A stretch of 64,000 nucleotides of DNA from Paraclostridium hominis. Lineage in GTDB: Bacteria > Bacillota > Clostridia > Peptostreptococcales > Peptostreptococcaceae. Position numbers and translations under genes: made by a program. Each line of letters starts with the position of its first letter. The first letter of the stretch is position 1. A model generated the notes under the pieces. It did no database searches. It was not told the origin of the DNA and saw only the letters and a program-made list of their open reading frames with translations. Of the stretch, positions 27,353 to 35,935 are shown one piece after another. The stretch spans positions 1 to 64,000 of the forward strand of contig NZ_JACRWD010000001.1 in NCBI RefSeq assembly GCF_014306135.1, read 5' to 3'.

Positions 27353-28366
27353 ATGAAAACAAATGTAACAATAAAAGATGTAGCTAAGAAAGCAGGCGTT
27401 TCTATATCTACAGTATCAAGAGTAATAAATGATTCTAAGCCAGTTACTGATGAAGTAAAACAAAAGGTGTTAGATGTTATAAAGGAAACTGGATATGTTC
27501 CAAATCCATTAGCAAGAAGCTTAGTAACCAAAAAAAGTCAATTAATAGGAGTAATAGTTCCAGAAGTTTCAGATTCATTTGTTAGTGAATTATTAAACGG
27601 AATAGAAGAAGTTGCTAAGATGTATGATTATGATATATTATTAGCAAATACATATTCAGACAAGGAGCAAGAATTAAAAAGTATAAACTTATTAAGAGCT
27701 AAACAAGTAGAGGGTATAGTTATGATGTCTTGGAAGGTAGACGAAGAGCATTTAAACTATATACAAAATTGTAGAATACCAGCAGTATATGTAAGTAAAA
27801 CTGCGAGAAACTATGATGTTTACTCTGTAAGTATAAGCAATACAGATGCTACTTACGATATGACGAAGTATCTTATAGATAAAGGTCATAGAAAGATATC
27901 ATTTATAATGACTAGTGAAGATGATACTGTTTTAGAAGCAGAAAGATACTTAGGATTTGAGAAGGCTATGAAAGACAATAACATAGACATAGATAAATCT
28001 TTAGTAAAAAATGCAGGAACTACATATAAGTATGGATATGATAAAATGAAAGAAGTACTAGATGAAGGGAATATACCTGATGCAGTATTTGTTACAGGTG
28101 ATGAAGCAGCTATAGGAGCTCTTAATGCTATATGTGATGCAGGATATAGAGTTCCAGAAGATATATCTGTAGCTGGATTTAACGATGCAAAAATAGCTTC
28201 TATGTATAGACCTAAATTAACTACAGTTCATCAACCTTTATATGATATGGGAGCTGTAGCAATAAGAATGGTAATAAAAATGATTGATAAAGAAGTTTTA
28301 GATAATAAAAAAGTAGAACTTCCATATAGAATAGTAGAAAGAGAAAGTGTTATAGAAAGACACTAA
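27353..28366 (+). CDS. ccpA: LacI-family regulator, probably CcpA
   Basis: This 337-residue DNA-binding regulator has an N-terminal helix-turn-helix (TIKDVAKKAGVSISTVSRVI, residues 6-25) with the hinge NPLARSL, and a sugar-binding-protein-like core. The core blocks GVIVPEVSDSFVSELLNGIE and YDILLAN, and the C-terminal block with TVHQPLYDMGAVAIRM, follow B. subtilis CcpA closely over the same length. CcpA senses HPr-Ser-P and controls carbon catabolite repression. It is monocistronic, just ahead of the histidine-degradation genes, which it might repress. Another LacI-family member cannot be excluded. Confidence 0.72.
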   Translation: MKTNVTIKDVAKKAGVSISTVSRVINDSKPVTDEVKQKVLDVIKETGYVPNPLARSLVTKKSQLIGVIVPEVSDSFVSELLNGIEEVAKMYDYDILLANTYSDKEQELKSINLLRAKQVEGIVMMSWKVDEEHLNYIQNCRIPAVYVSKTARNYDVYSVSISNTDATYDMTKYLIDKGHRKISFIMTSEDDTVLEAERYLGFEKAMKDNNIDIDKSLVKNAGTTYKYGYDKMKEVLDEGNIPDAVFVTGDEAAIGALNAICDAGYRVPEDISVAGFNDAKIASMYRPKLTTVHQPLYDMGAVAIRMVIKMIDKEVLDNKKVELPYRIVERESVIERH

Positions 28367-28367
28367 T

Positions 28368-28404
28368 AAAAAGCATGTTATCTATTTTAGATAACATGCT
28401 TTTT
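28368..28404 (+). terminator. terminator after ccpA
   Basis: A perfect 17-bp stem (28368-28384 with 28388-28404), a 3-base loop and a T-run. Confidence 0.88.
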
Positions 28405-28597
28405 ATTATATATACTATAAAATCGACAATTTTGGATAAATTAAAATTAAATTTAAAAAAATAACTTTATATATAAATTTAAAAATATATAATTAATTAA
28501 CAATATATATTTAAAACAAAGGAAATAAATTTTATTTGTAGAAGATACTTAAATACTTACATATTTAAATTTTTATTTTTTATAGGGGGAAATAGAT

Positions 28598-30163
28598 ATG
28601 AATAAAATAATTATAGATGGAAGAGATTTGACTATAGAAGATGTAGTAAATGTATCACGAAACGGTTATAAAGTAGAGCTAAGTGATGATGTGATAAATA
28701 AAGTTAAATTATCTAGAAAATTAGTAGATAAATTTGTTGATGAGCAAAAAGTTGTATATGGTATAACTACAGGATTTGGAAAATTCTCAGATGTAGTTAT
28801 ATCTAAAGAAGAAACTCATAAACTTCAACGAAATTTAATTATAAGCCATGCATGTGGAGTTGGAGAACCGCTAGAAGAAGATATAGTAAGAGCCATAATG
28901 TTACTTAGAATAAATAATTTATCACAAGGTTATTCAGGCGTTAGAGTTGAGACTTTAAACACTTTATTAGGTATGTTAAATAATGATGTACATCCGATAA
29001 TACCAGAAAAAGGATCATTAGGAGCATCTGGAGATTTAGCACCCTTAGCACATATGGTACTTACAATGATAGGTGAAGGAGAAGCGATATATAATGGCAA
29101 AAGAATGACTTCTAAAGAAGCTATGAATCTTGCAGGAGTTGATATCTTACCTGAATTATCATCAAAAGAAGGATTAGCACTTATAAATGGAACTCAGGTA
29201 ATGACTGCTATAGGAGCTCTCACTACATATGATGCTATGAACTTATTAAAATTAGCAGATGTTGCTTTATCATTAACTATGGAATCTTTAAATGGAATTA
29301 CATGTGCAATGGATGAAAGAGTACACTTAGTAAGAGCTCACAGAGGGCAAATTAATACAGCCAAAAATGTATTAGATATATTAAGTGAAAGTGAAATGAC
29401 TACAAAACAAGGAGATTTAAGAGTTCAAGATGCATACTCTCTTAGATGTTCACCACAAATCCATGGTGCAAGTAAAGATGCAATAGAGTATGTAAGAAAT
29501 AAAATAAATATAGAAATCAATTCAGTAACAGACAACCCAATAATATTCCCAGAACAAGAAGATGTAATATCAGGAGGTAATTTCCATGGTCAACCTATGG
29601 CACTTAGTTTCGATTTCTTGGGAATAGCATTATCAGAGATAGCAAACATATCAGAAAGACGACTAGAAAGACTAGTAAACCCAGCATTAAGTAATGGACT
29701 ACCAGCATTTTTAACTAAAAATGGAGGAGTAAACTCCGGTTTTATGATAGTACAATATAGTGCAGCATCATTAGTTTCAGAAAATAAAGTATTAGCACAT
29801 CCAGCAAGTGTAGACTCAATACCGTCATCAGCAAATCAAGAAGATCATGTATCTATGGGAACAATAGCAGCTAGAAAAGCCAAAGAGATAATGGAGAATA
29901 CAAGAAATGTATTAGCTATGGAAATATTAGGAGCAGTACAAGCTATAGATTTAAGAGGAAAGAAAAAATTAGGTATTGGTACTGAAGCAGCATATAACAT
30001 AGTTAGAAGTCATATTAATTTCATAGAAGAAGATATAGTCATGTATAAAGAAATAAATAAATGTGATGAAATAATAAAGAAAAATTTAATTGTAGAAGCT
30101 GTAGAAAAAGCTTTACAATGTGAACTTTTAATAAATGAAGAAACTGTTTTAATTGAAGGCTAA
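28598..30163 (+). CDS. hutH: histidine ammonia-lyase
   Basis: HutH removes ammonia from histidine to give urocanate, the first step of histidine degradation. The 521-residue protein has the segment GSLGASGDLAPLAHM, whose Ala143-Ser144-Gly145 cyclise into the MIO cofactor, and YGITTGFGKF near residue 54, with the catalytic tyrosine region. The ATG follows ATAGGGGGA. It is the first gene of the hut cluster, and the 190 bases upstream are AT-rich with no recognisable riboswitch. HutU starts 25 bases after its stop. Confidence 0.97.
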   Translation: MNKIIIDGRDLTIEDVVNVSRNGYKVELSDDVINKVKLSRKLVDKFVDEQKVVYGITTGFGKFSDVVISKEETHKLQRNLIISHACGVGEPLEEDIVRAIMLLRINNLSQGYSGVRVETLNTLLGMLNNDVHPIIPEKGSLGASGDLAPLAHMVLTMIGEGEAIYNGKRMTSKEAMNLAGVDILPELSSKEGLALINGTQVMTAIGALTTYDAMNLLKLADVALSLTMESLNGITCAMDERVHLVRAHRGQINTAKNVLDILSESEMTTKQGDLRVQDAYSLRCSPQIHGASKDAIEYVRNKINIEINSVTDNPIIFPEQEDVISGGNFHGQPMALSFDFLGIALSEIANISERRLERLVNPALSNGLPAFLTKNGGVNSGFMIVQYSAASLVSENKVLAHPASVDSIPSSANQEDHVSMGTIAARKAKEIMENTRNVLAMEILGAVQAIDLRGKKKLGIGTEAAYNIVRSHINFIEEDIVMYKEINKCDEIIKKNLIVEAVEKALQCELLINEETVLIEG

Positions 30164-30188
30164 AAGAAATATAAGGGGGATAAATTAT

Positions 30189-32234
30189 ATGGCTACTTTA
30201 GAAAAGGTTATGAATATTAAAAATGAAAGTATTGAAGATGCAATGACTATAAAATTAGATTATATACCAAATGAAATACCAAAATTTATAGATGGGATAA
30301 GAAGAGCACCAAAAAGAGAAGCTAAATTATCAGAATCAGATGTGAAATTAGCTTTAAAAAATGCTTTAAGATATATACCAGAAGAATATCATGAAAAATT
30401 AGCTCCTGAGTTTTTAAATGAACTTATGAGTACTGGAAGAATATATGGTTATAGATTTAGACCAGAAGGAAAATTAAAAGGGAAATCAATAGATGAATAT
30501 AAAGGAAAATGCACAGAAGCTAAAGCATTTCAAGTTATGATAGATAATAATTTAGATTTTGATATAGCATTATATCCATACGAACTTGTTACATATGGAG
30601 AAACAGGTCAAATTTTTCAAAATTGGATGCAATATGTTTTAGTAAAAAAATATTTAGAAGTAATGAATCAAGATCAGACTTTAGTAATACAATCAGGGCA
30701 TCCTGTAGGATTATTTAAATCTAAACCAGAAGCTCCAAGAGTAATAATAACTAATGGATTAATGGTAGGTTTATTTGATAATCAGGAAGAGTGGAAAAGA
30801 GCTGCAGCAATAGGTGTATCTAATTATGGTCAAATGACTGCTGGAGGATGGATGTATATAGGACCTCAAGGTATTGTCCATGGAACTTACTCAACATTAT
30901 TAAATGCGGGAAGATTAATATTAGGTATACCTGAAGAAGAAAATTTATCTGGAAAACTTTTTATAACTTCAGGGCTAGGAGGTATGAGTGGAGCACAAGG
31001 AAAAGCTGTAGAAATAGCAGGTGGAGTAGGTATAATAGCTGAAGTTGATTATTCAAGAATAGAAACTAGATATACACAAGGGTGGGTAAGTAAGGTTACT
31101 AGTACTTGTGAAGAAGCCTTTAATATAGCTAAGGAATACATGGATAAAAAAGAGCCATGCGCAATAGCTTATCATGGTAATATAGTAGATTTGCTTCAAT
31201 ATGCAATAAAAAATAACATACATGTAGATTTACTTTCAGATCAAACTTCTTGTCATGCAGTTTACGATGGAGGTTATTGTCCTCAAGGAATAAGTTTTAA
31301 AGATAGAACTGAACTTTTAGCTAATGATAAAGAAAAGTTTGTAAAATTAGTTGATGAAACTTTAAAAGCTCACTTTAAAGCTATTAAAGATTTAACTAGT
31401 AAGGGAAGTTATTTCTTTGACTATGGAAATAGCTTTATGAAAGCTGTCTATGATGCTGGATGTATAGAAATATCTAAAAATGGAGTGGATGAAAAGGATG
31501 GGTTTATATTCCCTTCATACGTTGAAGATATATTAGGGCCACAACTATTTGATTATGGATATGGACCATTTAGATGGGTTTGCTTAAGTGGAAAAAAAGA
31601 AGATTTAATAAAAACTGATAAGGCAGCTATGGATTGTATAGATCCTGATAGAAGATATCAAGATAGAGATAACTGGATATGGATAAAAGATGCAGAGAAA
31701 AATGGTTTAGTAGTTGGAACACAAGCAAGAATCCTTTATCAAGATGCTATGGGAAGAACAAAAATAGCTCTTAAATTTAATGAAATGGTAAGACGTGGAG
31801 AAATAGGACCTGTAATGTTAGGTAGGGACCATCATGATGTATCTGGAACAGATTCTCCATTTAGAGAAACTTCTAATATAAAAGATGGAAGTAATATAAT
31901 GGCTGATATGGCAACTCATTGTTTTGCTGGAAATGCAGCTAGAGGTATGAGTTTAATAGCTCTTCATAATGGAGGAGGAGTTGGGATAGGTAAATCTATA
32001 AATGGTGGATTTGGAATGGTATTAGATGGTTCTCACAGGGTAGATGAGATATTAAGAACTGCTATGCCATGGGATGTTATGGGCGGAGTAGCAAGACGCG
32101 CTTGGGCAAGAAATGAAAATTCTATAACAACTGTTATGGAATACAACAAAATGTGCCAAGGTCAAGATCATATAACACTACCATATATAGTTGATGAAGA
32201 TTTAATAAATCAAGTTATAGAAGCTAATAACTAA
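30189..32234 (+). CDS. hutU: urocanate hydratase
   Basis: HutU hydrates urocanate to imidazolone propionate using NAD as a tightly bound electrophile. The 681-residue protein has the family blocks QSGHPVGLFKS, GGWMYIGPQGIVHGT, TSGLGGMSGAQGKA (the nucleotide-binding loop), DQTSCHAVYDGGY, and near the C-terminus NGGGVGIGKSINGGFGMVLD. A TTG at 30153 could extend the frame into hutH, but AAGGGGGA at 30173-30180 clearly serves the ATG at 30189. The clostridial form is longer than the 550-residue enterobacterial form. Confidence 0.96.
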   Translation: MATLEKVMNIKNESIEDAMTIKLDYIPNEIPKFIDGIRRAPKREAKLSESDVKLALKNALRYIPEEYHEKLAPEFLNELMSTGRIYGYRFRPEGKLKGKSIDEYKGKCTEAKAFQVMIDNNLDFDIALYPYELVTYGETGQIFQNWMQYVLVKKYLEVMNQDQTLVIQSGHPVGLFKSKPEAPRVIITNGLMVGLFDNQEEWKRAAAIGVSNYGQMTAGGWMYIGPQGIVHGTYSTLLNAGRLILGIPEEENLSGKLFITSGLGGMSGAQGKAVEIAGGVGIIAEVDYSRIETRYTQGWVSKVTSTCEEAFNIAKEYMDKKEPCAIAYHGNIVDLLQYAIKNNIHVDLLSDQTSCHAVYDGGYCPQGISFKDRTELLANDKEKFVKLVDETLKAHFKAIKDLTSKGSYFFDYGNSFMKAVYDAGCIEISKNGVDEKDGFIFPSYVEDILGPQLFDYGYGPFRWVCLSGKKEDLIKTDKAAMDCIDPDRRYQDRDNWIWIKDAEKNGLVVGTQARILYQDAMGRTKIALKFNEMVRRGEIGPVMLGRDHHDVSGTDSPFRETSNIKDGSNIMADMATHCFAGNAARGMSLIALHNGGGVGIGKSINGGFGMVLDGSHRVDEILRTAMPWDVMGGVARRAWARNENSITTVMEYNKMCQGQDHITLPYIVDEDLINQVIEANN

Positions 32235-32243
32235 AGTAGATAA

Positions 32244-32269
32244 TGGATAACTAAATATTTAGTTATCCA
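32244..32269. repeat. perfect 26-bp palindrome between hutU and ftcD
   Basis: Each half is TGGATAACTAAAT and the two halves meet without a loop. It lies 10 bases after the hutU stop. No T-run follows on the plus strand. It could be an operator, an RNA-processing hairpin or a weak attenuator inside the hut transcript. Confidence 0.6.
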
Positions 32270-32310
32270 CTAAAAATAAATATTAATATGATTATAGGGG
32301 GATTATTAAT

Positions 32311-33204
32311 ATGGCTATAGTACAATGTGTACCTAATTTTAGTGAAGGTAGAGATTTAGATAAAATAGAAAAGATAGTTGCACCTTTAAGAGGAAAAGCA
32401 GGAGTTAAACTTTTAAATTATGAAGCTGATAAAGATTATAATAGGGTTGTAGTTACTGTAATAGGAGAACCTAAGGCTGTAAAAAATGCAGTTTTAGAAG
32501 CAATAGGAGTAGCTAAAGATGTTATAGATATGAATACACATAAAGGACAGCACTCAAGATTTGGGGCGACAGATGTGTGTCCATTTATACCTATAAAGGA
32601 TATGACTATGGATGAAGCTGTAGAATTAGCTAAAGAAATAGGTGAAGAAGTATCTAAATTATATGATATACCAGTATTTTTATATGAAAGTGCAGCATCA
32701 AAACCAGAAAGAGAAAATTTAGCTAAAGTAAGAAAAGGAGAGTATGAAGGTTTAGATGCTAAATTTGAAGATCCTAATTGGGCTCCAGACTTTGGATTAG
32801 CTAAAAAACACCCTACAGCAGGAGCAATAGCAATAGGAGCAAGAAAGCCTTTAATAGCATACAACATAAACTTAGATACTCCAAACATAGAAATAGCAGC
32901 TAATATAGCTAAAACTATAAGACAATCTAGCGGTGGATATAGATTTATAAAAGCAGGACCAGTAGAAATTCCAGAAAGAGGAATAACTCAAGTTACAATG
33001 AATTTGACAGACTATACAAAGACTGCTATGTATAGAGCTTTTGAAGCTGTAAAGATGGAAGCAAGAAGATATGGAGTTAATGTTATGGGAAGTGAAATAG
33101 TTGGATTATGCCCTATGGAAGCTTTAGTTGACTGTGCTTCTTATTATTTAGGTCTTGAAAATTTCTCTCTAGATAAAGTTTTAGAGACTAGTTTAATGGA
33201 GTAG
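32311..33204 (+). CDS. ftcD: glutamate formimidoyltransferase
   Basis: This 297-residue enzyme transfers the formimino group of N-formiminoglutamate to tetrahydrofolate, releasing glutamate. It begins VQCVPNFSEGRDLDKIE, the family hallmark, and has the block HKGQHSRFGATDVCPFIP and the C-terminal YGVNVMGSEIVGLCPMEAL. It has only the transferase half of the bifunctional mammalian FTCD; the cyclodeaminase half is the separate fchA gene downstream. The ribosome binding site is TAGGGGGAT. HutI follows after 4 bases. Confidence 0.96.
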   Translation: MAIVQCVPNFSEGRDLDKIEKIVAPLRGKAGVKLLNYEADKDYNRVVVTVIGEPKAVKNAVLEAIGVAKDVIDMNTHKGQHSRFGATDVCPFIPIKDMTMDEAVELAKEIGEEVSKLYDIPVFLYESAASKPERENLAKVRKGEYEGLDAKFEDPNWAPDFGLAKKHPTAGAIAIGARKPLIAYNINLDTPNIEIAANIAKTIRQSSGGYRFIKAGPVEIPERGITQVTMNLTDYTKTAMYRAFEAVKMEARRYGVNVMGSEIVGLCPMEALVDCASYYLGLENFSLDKVLETSLME

Positions 33205-33208
33205 ATTT

Positions 33209-34498
33209 ATGAGTGCTGATTTAATTATAAAAAATATAGGAAAACTAGCTACTATGAGAGGCAAATCGCCTTTCATAGGCAAAGCTATGAATGATATAGA
33301 GATAATAGAAAATGCATATGTTGCAGTGAAAGATGGAAAGTTTTATGAAATAGGTATTGGTAATAATTATAATCATTTAATAGATGTACATACAATAATA
33401 GATGATGCTAAAGGTAGATTAGTTACACCTGGGCTTATTGATGCTCATACACATTTAGTTCATGGTGGAAGTCGTGAAAATGAATTTGCTAAAAAAATTA
33501 CAGGAGTTCCTTATTTAGATATATTAAAAAGTGGAGGAGGGATATTAAGTACAGTAAAAGCAACAAAAAGTGCAAGTTTTGAACAACTTTATGATAAGGC
33601 AAGAAAAAGTTTAGACAGGATGTTGGAATTTGGAGTAACCACAGTAGAAGCTAAGAGTGGTTATGGATTAGAATTAGACACAGAAATAAAGCAGTTAAAA
33701 GTTGCTAAAAAGTTAGGAAAAGATCATCCTATAAATTTAATACACACTTTCTTAGGAGCTCATGCCATTCCTCTAGAATATAAAGAAGACTCAGAAAAAT
33801 TTGTTGATATAATTATAAATGATATGATGCCTAAAGTTAAAGAACTTGAATTAGCTGAATTTTGTGATGTATTTTGTGAATACTCAGTATTTAATATAAA
33901 TCAGACTAGAAAGATATTTAAAAGAGCTAAAGAACTAGGATATAAATTAAAGATACATGCAGATGAAATTGTATCACTAGGTGGAGCAGAACTTTCTGTT
34001 GAAGTTGGATGTGTATCGGCAGACCATTTAATGGCTGCTAGTGATGAAGGTATAAGATTAATGGCACAAAAAAATGTAGTAGCTAATATACTTCCAGCTA
34101 CATCTTTTAATTTAAATAAAGAATATGCCAATGTTAGAAAAATGATAGATATAAATTTAGCAGTTTCATTATCAAGTGATTATAACCCAGGTAGTTGTCC
34201 AAGCGAAAACCTACAATTTGTAATGCAATTAGGTTGTTTAGGATTAAAAATGACACCAAATGAAGTATTAAGTGCTGTCACTATTAATGCTGCATGTGCA
34301 ATAGATAGACAAGATTGTATAGGATCAATTGATATAGGGAAAGATGCAGATTTAGTAATATTTGATTCACCTAACGTAGAATATTTAATGTATCACTTTG
34401 GAATAAACCACACTTATCGTGTATATAAATGTGGAGAGTTAGTTGTTGATGATAAACATACGATATACGATAAAAAGTGTGAATGTATATTAAATTAA
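33209..34498 (+). CDS. hutI: imidazolonepropionase
   Basis: HutI opens the ring of imidazolone propionate to give N-formiminoglutamate. The 429-residue amidohydrolase has PGLIDAHTHLVHGGSRENEF with the metal histidines, TTVEAKSGYGLELDTE, LIHTFLGAHAIP, LKIHADEI and SSDYNPGSCPSENLQ. It starts 4 bases after ftcD, with its ribosome binding site inside the end of ftcD, so the pair is probably coupled. Biochemically it acts before FtcD although it is encoded after it. Confidence 0.96.
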   Translation: MSADLIIKNIGKLATMRGKSPFIGKAMNDIEIIENAYVAVKDGKFYEIGIGNNYNHLIDVHTIIDDAKGRLVTPGLIDAHTHLVHGGSRENEFAKKITGVPYLDILKSGGGILSTVKATKSASFEQLYDKARKSLDRMLEFGVTTVEAKSGYGLELDTEIKQLKVAKKLGKDHPINLIHTFLGAHAIPLEYKEDSEKFVDIIINDMMPKVKELELAEFCDVFCEYSVFNINQTRKIFKRAKELGYKLKIHADEIVSLGGAELSVEVGCVSADHLMAASDEGIRLMAQKNVVANILPATSFNLNKEYANVRKMIDINLAVSLSSDYNPGSCPSENLQFVMQLGCLGLKMTPNEVLSAVTINAACAIDRQDCIGSIDIGKDADLVIFDSPNVEYLMYHFGINHTYRVYKCGELVVDDKHTIYDKKCECILN

Positions 34499-34590
34499 AT
34501 TATATAAACATATTTTGAAATGAAATTATATATACTTAATCTGGTAGTTTATATAATTAAGAAATATACATAAGTTAAGGGGGATTATAT

Positions 34591-35244
34591 ATGAAATTAG
34601 TTGAAATGACTGTGGAAGATTTCTCAAAAGAAGTAGATTCAAATTCACCAGCACCAGGGGGAGGATCAGTTTCAGCATTAGCTTCCAATATAGGTGTCAG
34701 CTTAGCTAGGATGATGGCAAACTTAAGCTTTGGAAAGAAAAAATATGAAAGTTTAGATGAGTCTATAAGATTAGAGTTTATAGATAGATTTAATAAACTA
34801 GGAGATATAAGACAAGAATTAATACTATTAGTAGATAAAGATACAGAATCATTTGAAGAATATATGAAAGCTATAAGGATGCCAAAAGATACTGATGAAG
34901 AAATGCAAGTAAGAAAAACAGCTATCAAATGTGCACAAGCATTTTCTATAGAAGTCCCATTTAAAACAGCATCAGTTTCTATGGAGGCATTAGAATTATT
35001 AAGTTATATCGCTAAATATGGAAATCAAAATGCTATAACAGATATAGGTGTAGGTACTTTACTTATATATAGTGGTATTGAAGGAGCTATATTAAATGTA
35101 AAAGTTAATCTATTAGGTTTAGATGACGAAGAAATGATTAATAATTATACTATTAAGTGTAATGATTTAATAAACAGAGCTAGTGATATTAAAGATGAAA
35201 TAATTGGGAATATACATAGTAAATTAGAGCCAATAAAAGCATAA
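34591..35244 (+). CDS. fchA: formimidoyltetrahydrofolate cyclodeaminase
   Basis: FchA converts 5-formimino-tetrahydrofolate to 5,10-methenyl-tetrahydrofolate plus ammonia, ending the pathway and feeding one-carbon metabolism. The 217-residue protein has the hallmark SPAPGGGSVSALASNIGVSL near residues 18-37 and is almost wholly helical. The ribosome binding site is AAGGGGGAT. It lies 92 bases after hutI in an AT-rich gap without a clear terminator, so it is likely part of the same transcript. Confidence 0.94.
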   Translation: MKLVEMTVEDFSKEVDSNSPAPGGGSVSALASNIGVSLARMMANLSFGKKKYESLDESIRLEFIDRFNKLGDIRQELILLVDKDTESFEEYMKAIRMPKDTDEEMQVRKTAIKCAQAFSIEVPFKTASVSMEALELLSYIAKYGNQNAITDIGVGTLLIYSGIEGAILNVKVNLLGLDDEEMINNYTIKCNDLINRASDIKDEIIGNIHSKLEPIKA

Positions 35245-35277
35245 AAAATGTAACCTATTATAGGTTACATTTTTTAT
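35241..35277. terminator. bidirectional terminator at the end of the hut cluster
   Basis: A 17-bp stem built on ATGTAACCTA/TAGGTTACAT (35241-35257 with 35261-35277), a 3-base loop, and A- and T-runs on both sides. It overlaps the fchA stop and faces the converging minus-strand gene. Confidence 0.88.
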
Positions 35278-35281
35278 GCTT

Positions 35282-35731
35282 TTATTGATCTGTATGTTTT
35301 TTGACTCTTTTTACAACTTTTTTAACTTTTTTATTTTGCTTAGATCCTTCATTTGCTTGATCGTGATTAGTTGATTTTGGAGATTTATGAGATTCAGATT
35401 TATTTGATTTTTTATTAGGTAGTTCTTTTTTAGAGTGATCAGATTTAGCTTTTTTAGATTTTTTGCTGTTTACTTTTTCTTGAGCTTCAGCATTAGCTAT
35501 TTTATTCATTATAGTATCTACTTTTTTTCTTTGATTTTCATCTAAAAAAGCCTTAAACTTCTCAACCACCTCTTCTTTACCTTGAAGGGTTTTACCTATT
35601 TTAACTAATTCATCCATAAGTTCATCTTCTGACTTATTTTTATAACCGTCTGCTATTTCTTCAATTTTATTTTTATCTATATTTTTTTCCTTTGCAAATT
35701 TTTCCATAGCTTCCTTATCTATTTTTTTCAT
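35282..35731 (-). CDS. lysine-rich protein of unknown function
   Basis: This 149-residue protein has an N-terminal helical, charged part (residues 1-85) and a C-terminal low-complexity basic tail dominated by Lys, Ser and Asn (KKSKKAKSDHSKKE). There is no signal peptide or membrane segment. The ribosome binding site AAAGAGGTG is good. The basic tail suggests binding to nucleic acid or another polyanion. It could be a nucleoid or spore-core DNA-binding protein; that is inference only. Confidence 0.65.
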   Translation of the reverse strand: MKKIDKEAMEKFAKEKNIDKNKIEEIADGYKNKSEDELMDELVKIGKTLQGKEEVVEKFKAFLDENQRKKVDTIMNKIANAEAQEKVNSKKSKKAKSDHSKKELPNKKSNKSESHKSPKSTNHDQANEGSKQNKKVKKVVKRVKKHTDQ

Positions 35732-35870
35732 AAAAGCACCTCTTTCAATAATATATATTTAATTCTTTTCATATTATTTATATATAGAAGTATTAGATAA
35801 ATTATGATTAATAATATGAAAAAGAAAAAATACTTATAAATAATATATATGCAGACTTATAAAAAAAGTA

Positions 35871-35898
35871 ACAATAATAGTAAATAAAACATAGTTTA
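35871..35898 (+). promoter_or_regulatory. sigma-K-like promoter
   Basis: AC (35871-35872), a 17-base spacer and CATAGTTTA (35890-35898) match the sigma-K pattern. It lies about 40 bases before the next start codon, a suitable distance for a short leader. Confidence 0.45.
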
Positions 35899-35935
35899 TA
35901 TATTAGGAGTAGTATATAGTAAGGGGTGACTAAGG

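Noticed and set aside
28405..28597. Riboswitch or cre site upstream of hutH
   Set aside because: The region is plain AT-rich sequence; I could find no conserved riboswitch core and no convincing catabolite-response element.
32244..32269. Rho-independent terminator between hutU and ftcD
   Set aside because: The palindrome has no loop and no T-run after it, and the downstream genes belong to the same pathway.
32436..32888. 150-codon minus-strand ORF inside ftcD
   Set aside because: It is fully antisense to ftcD with no start signal; a shadow of codon bias.
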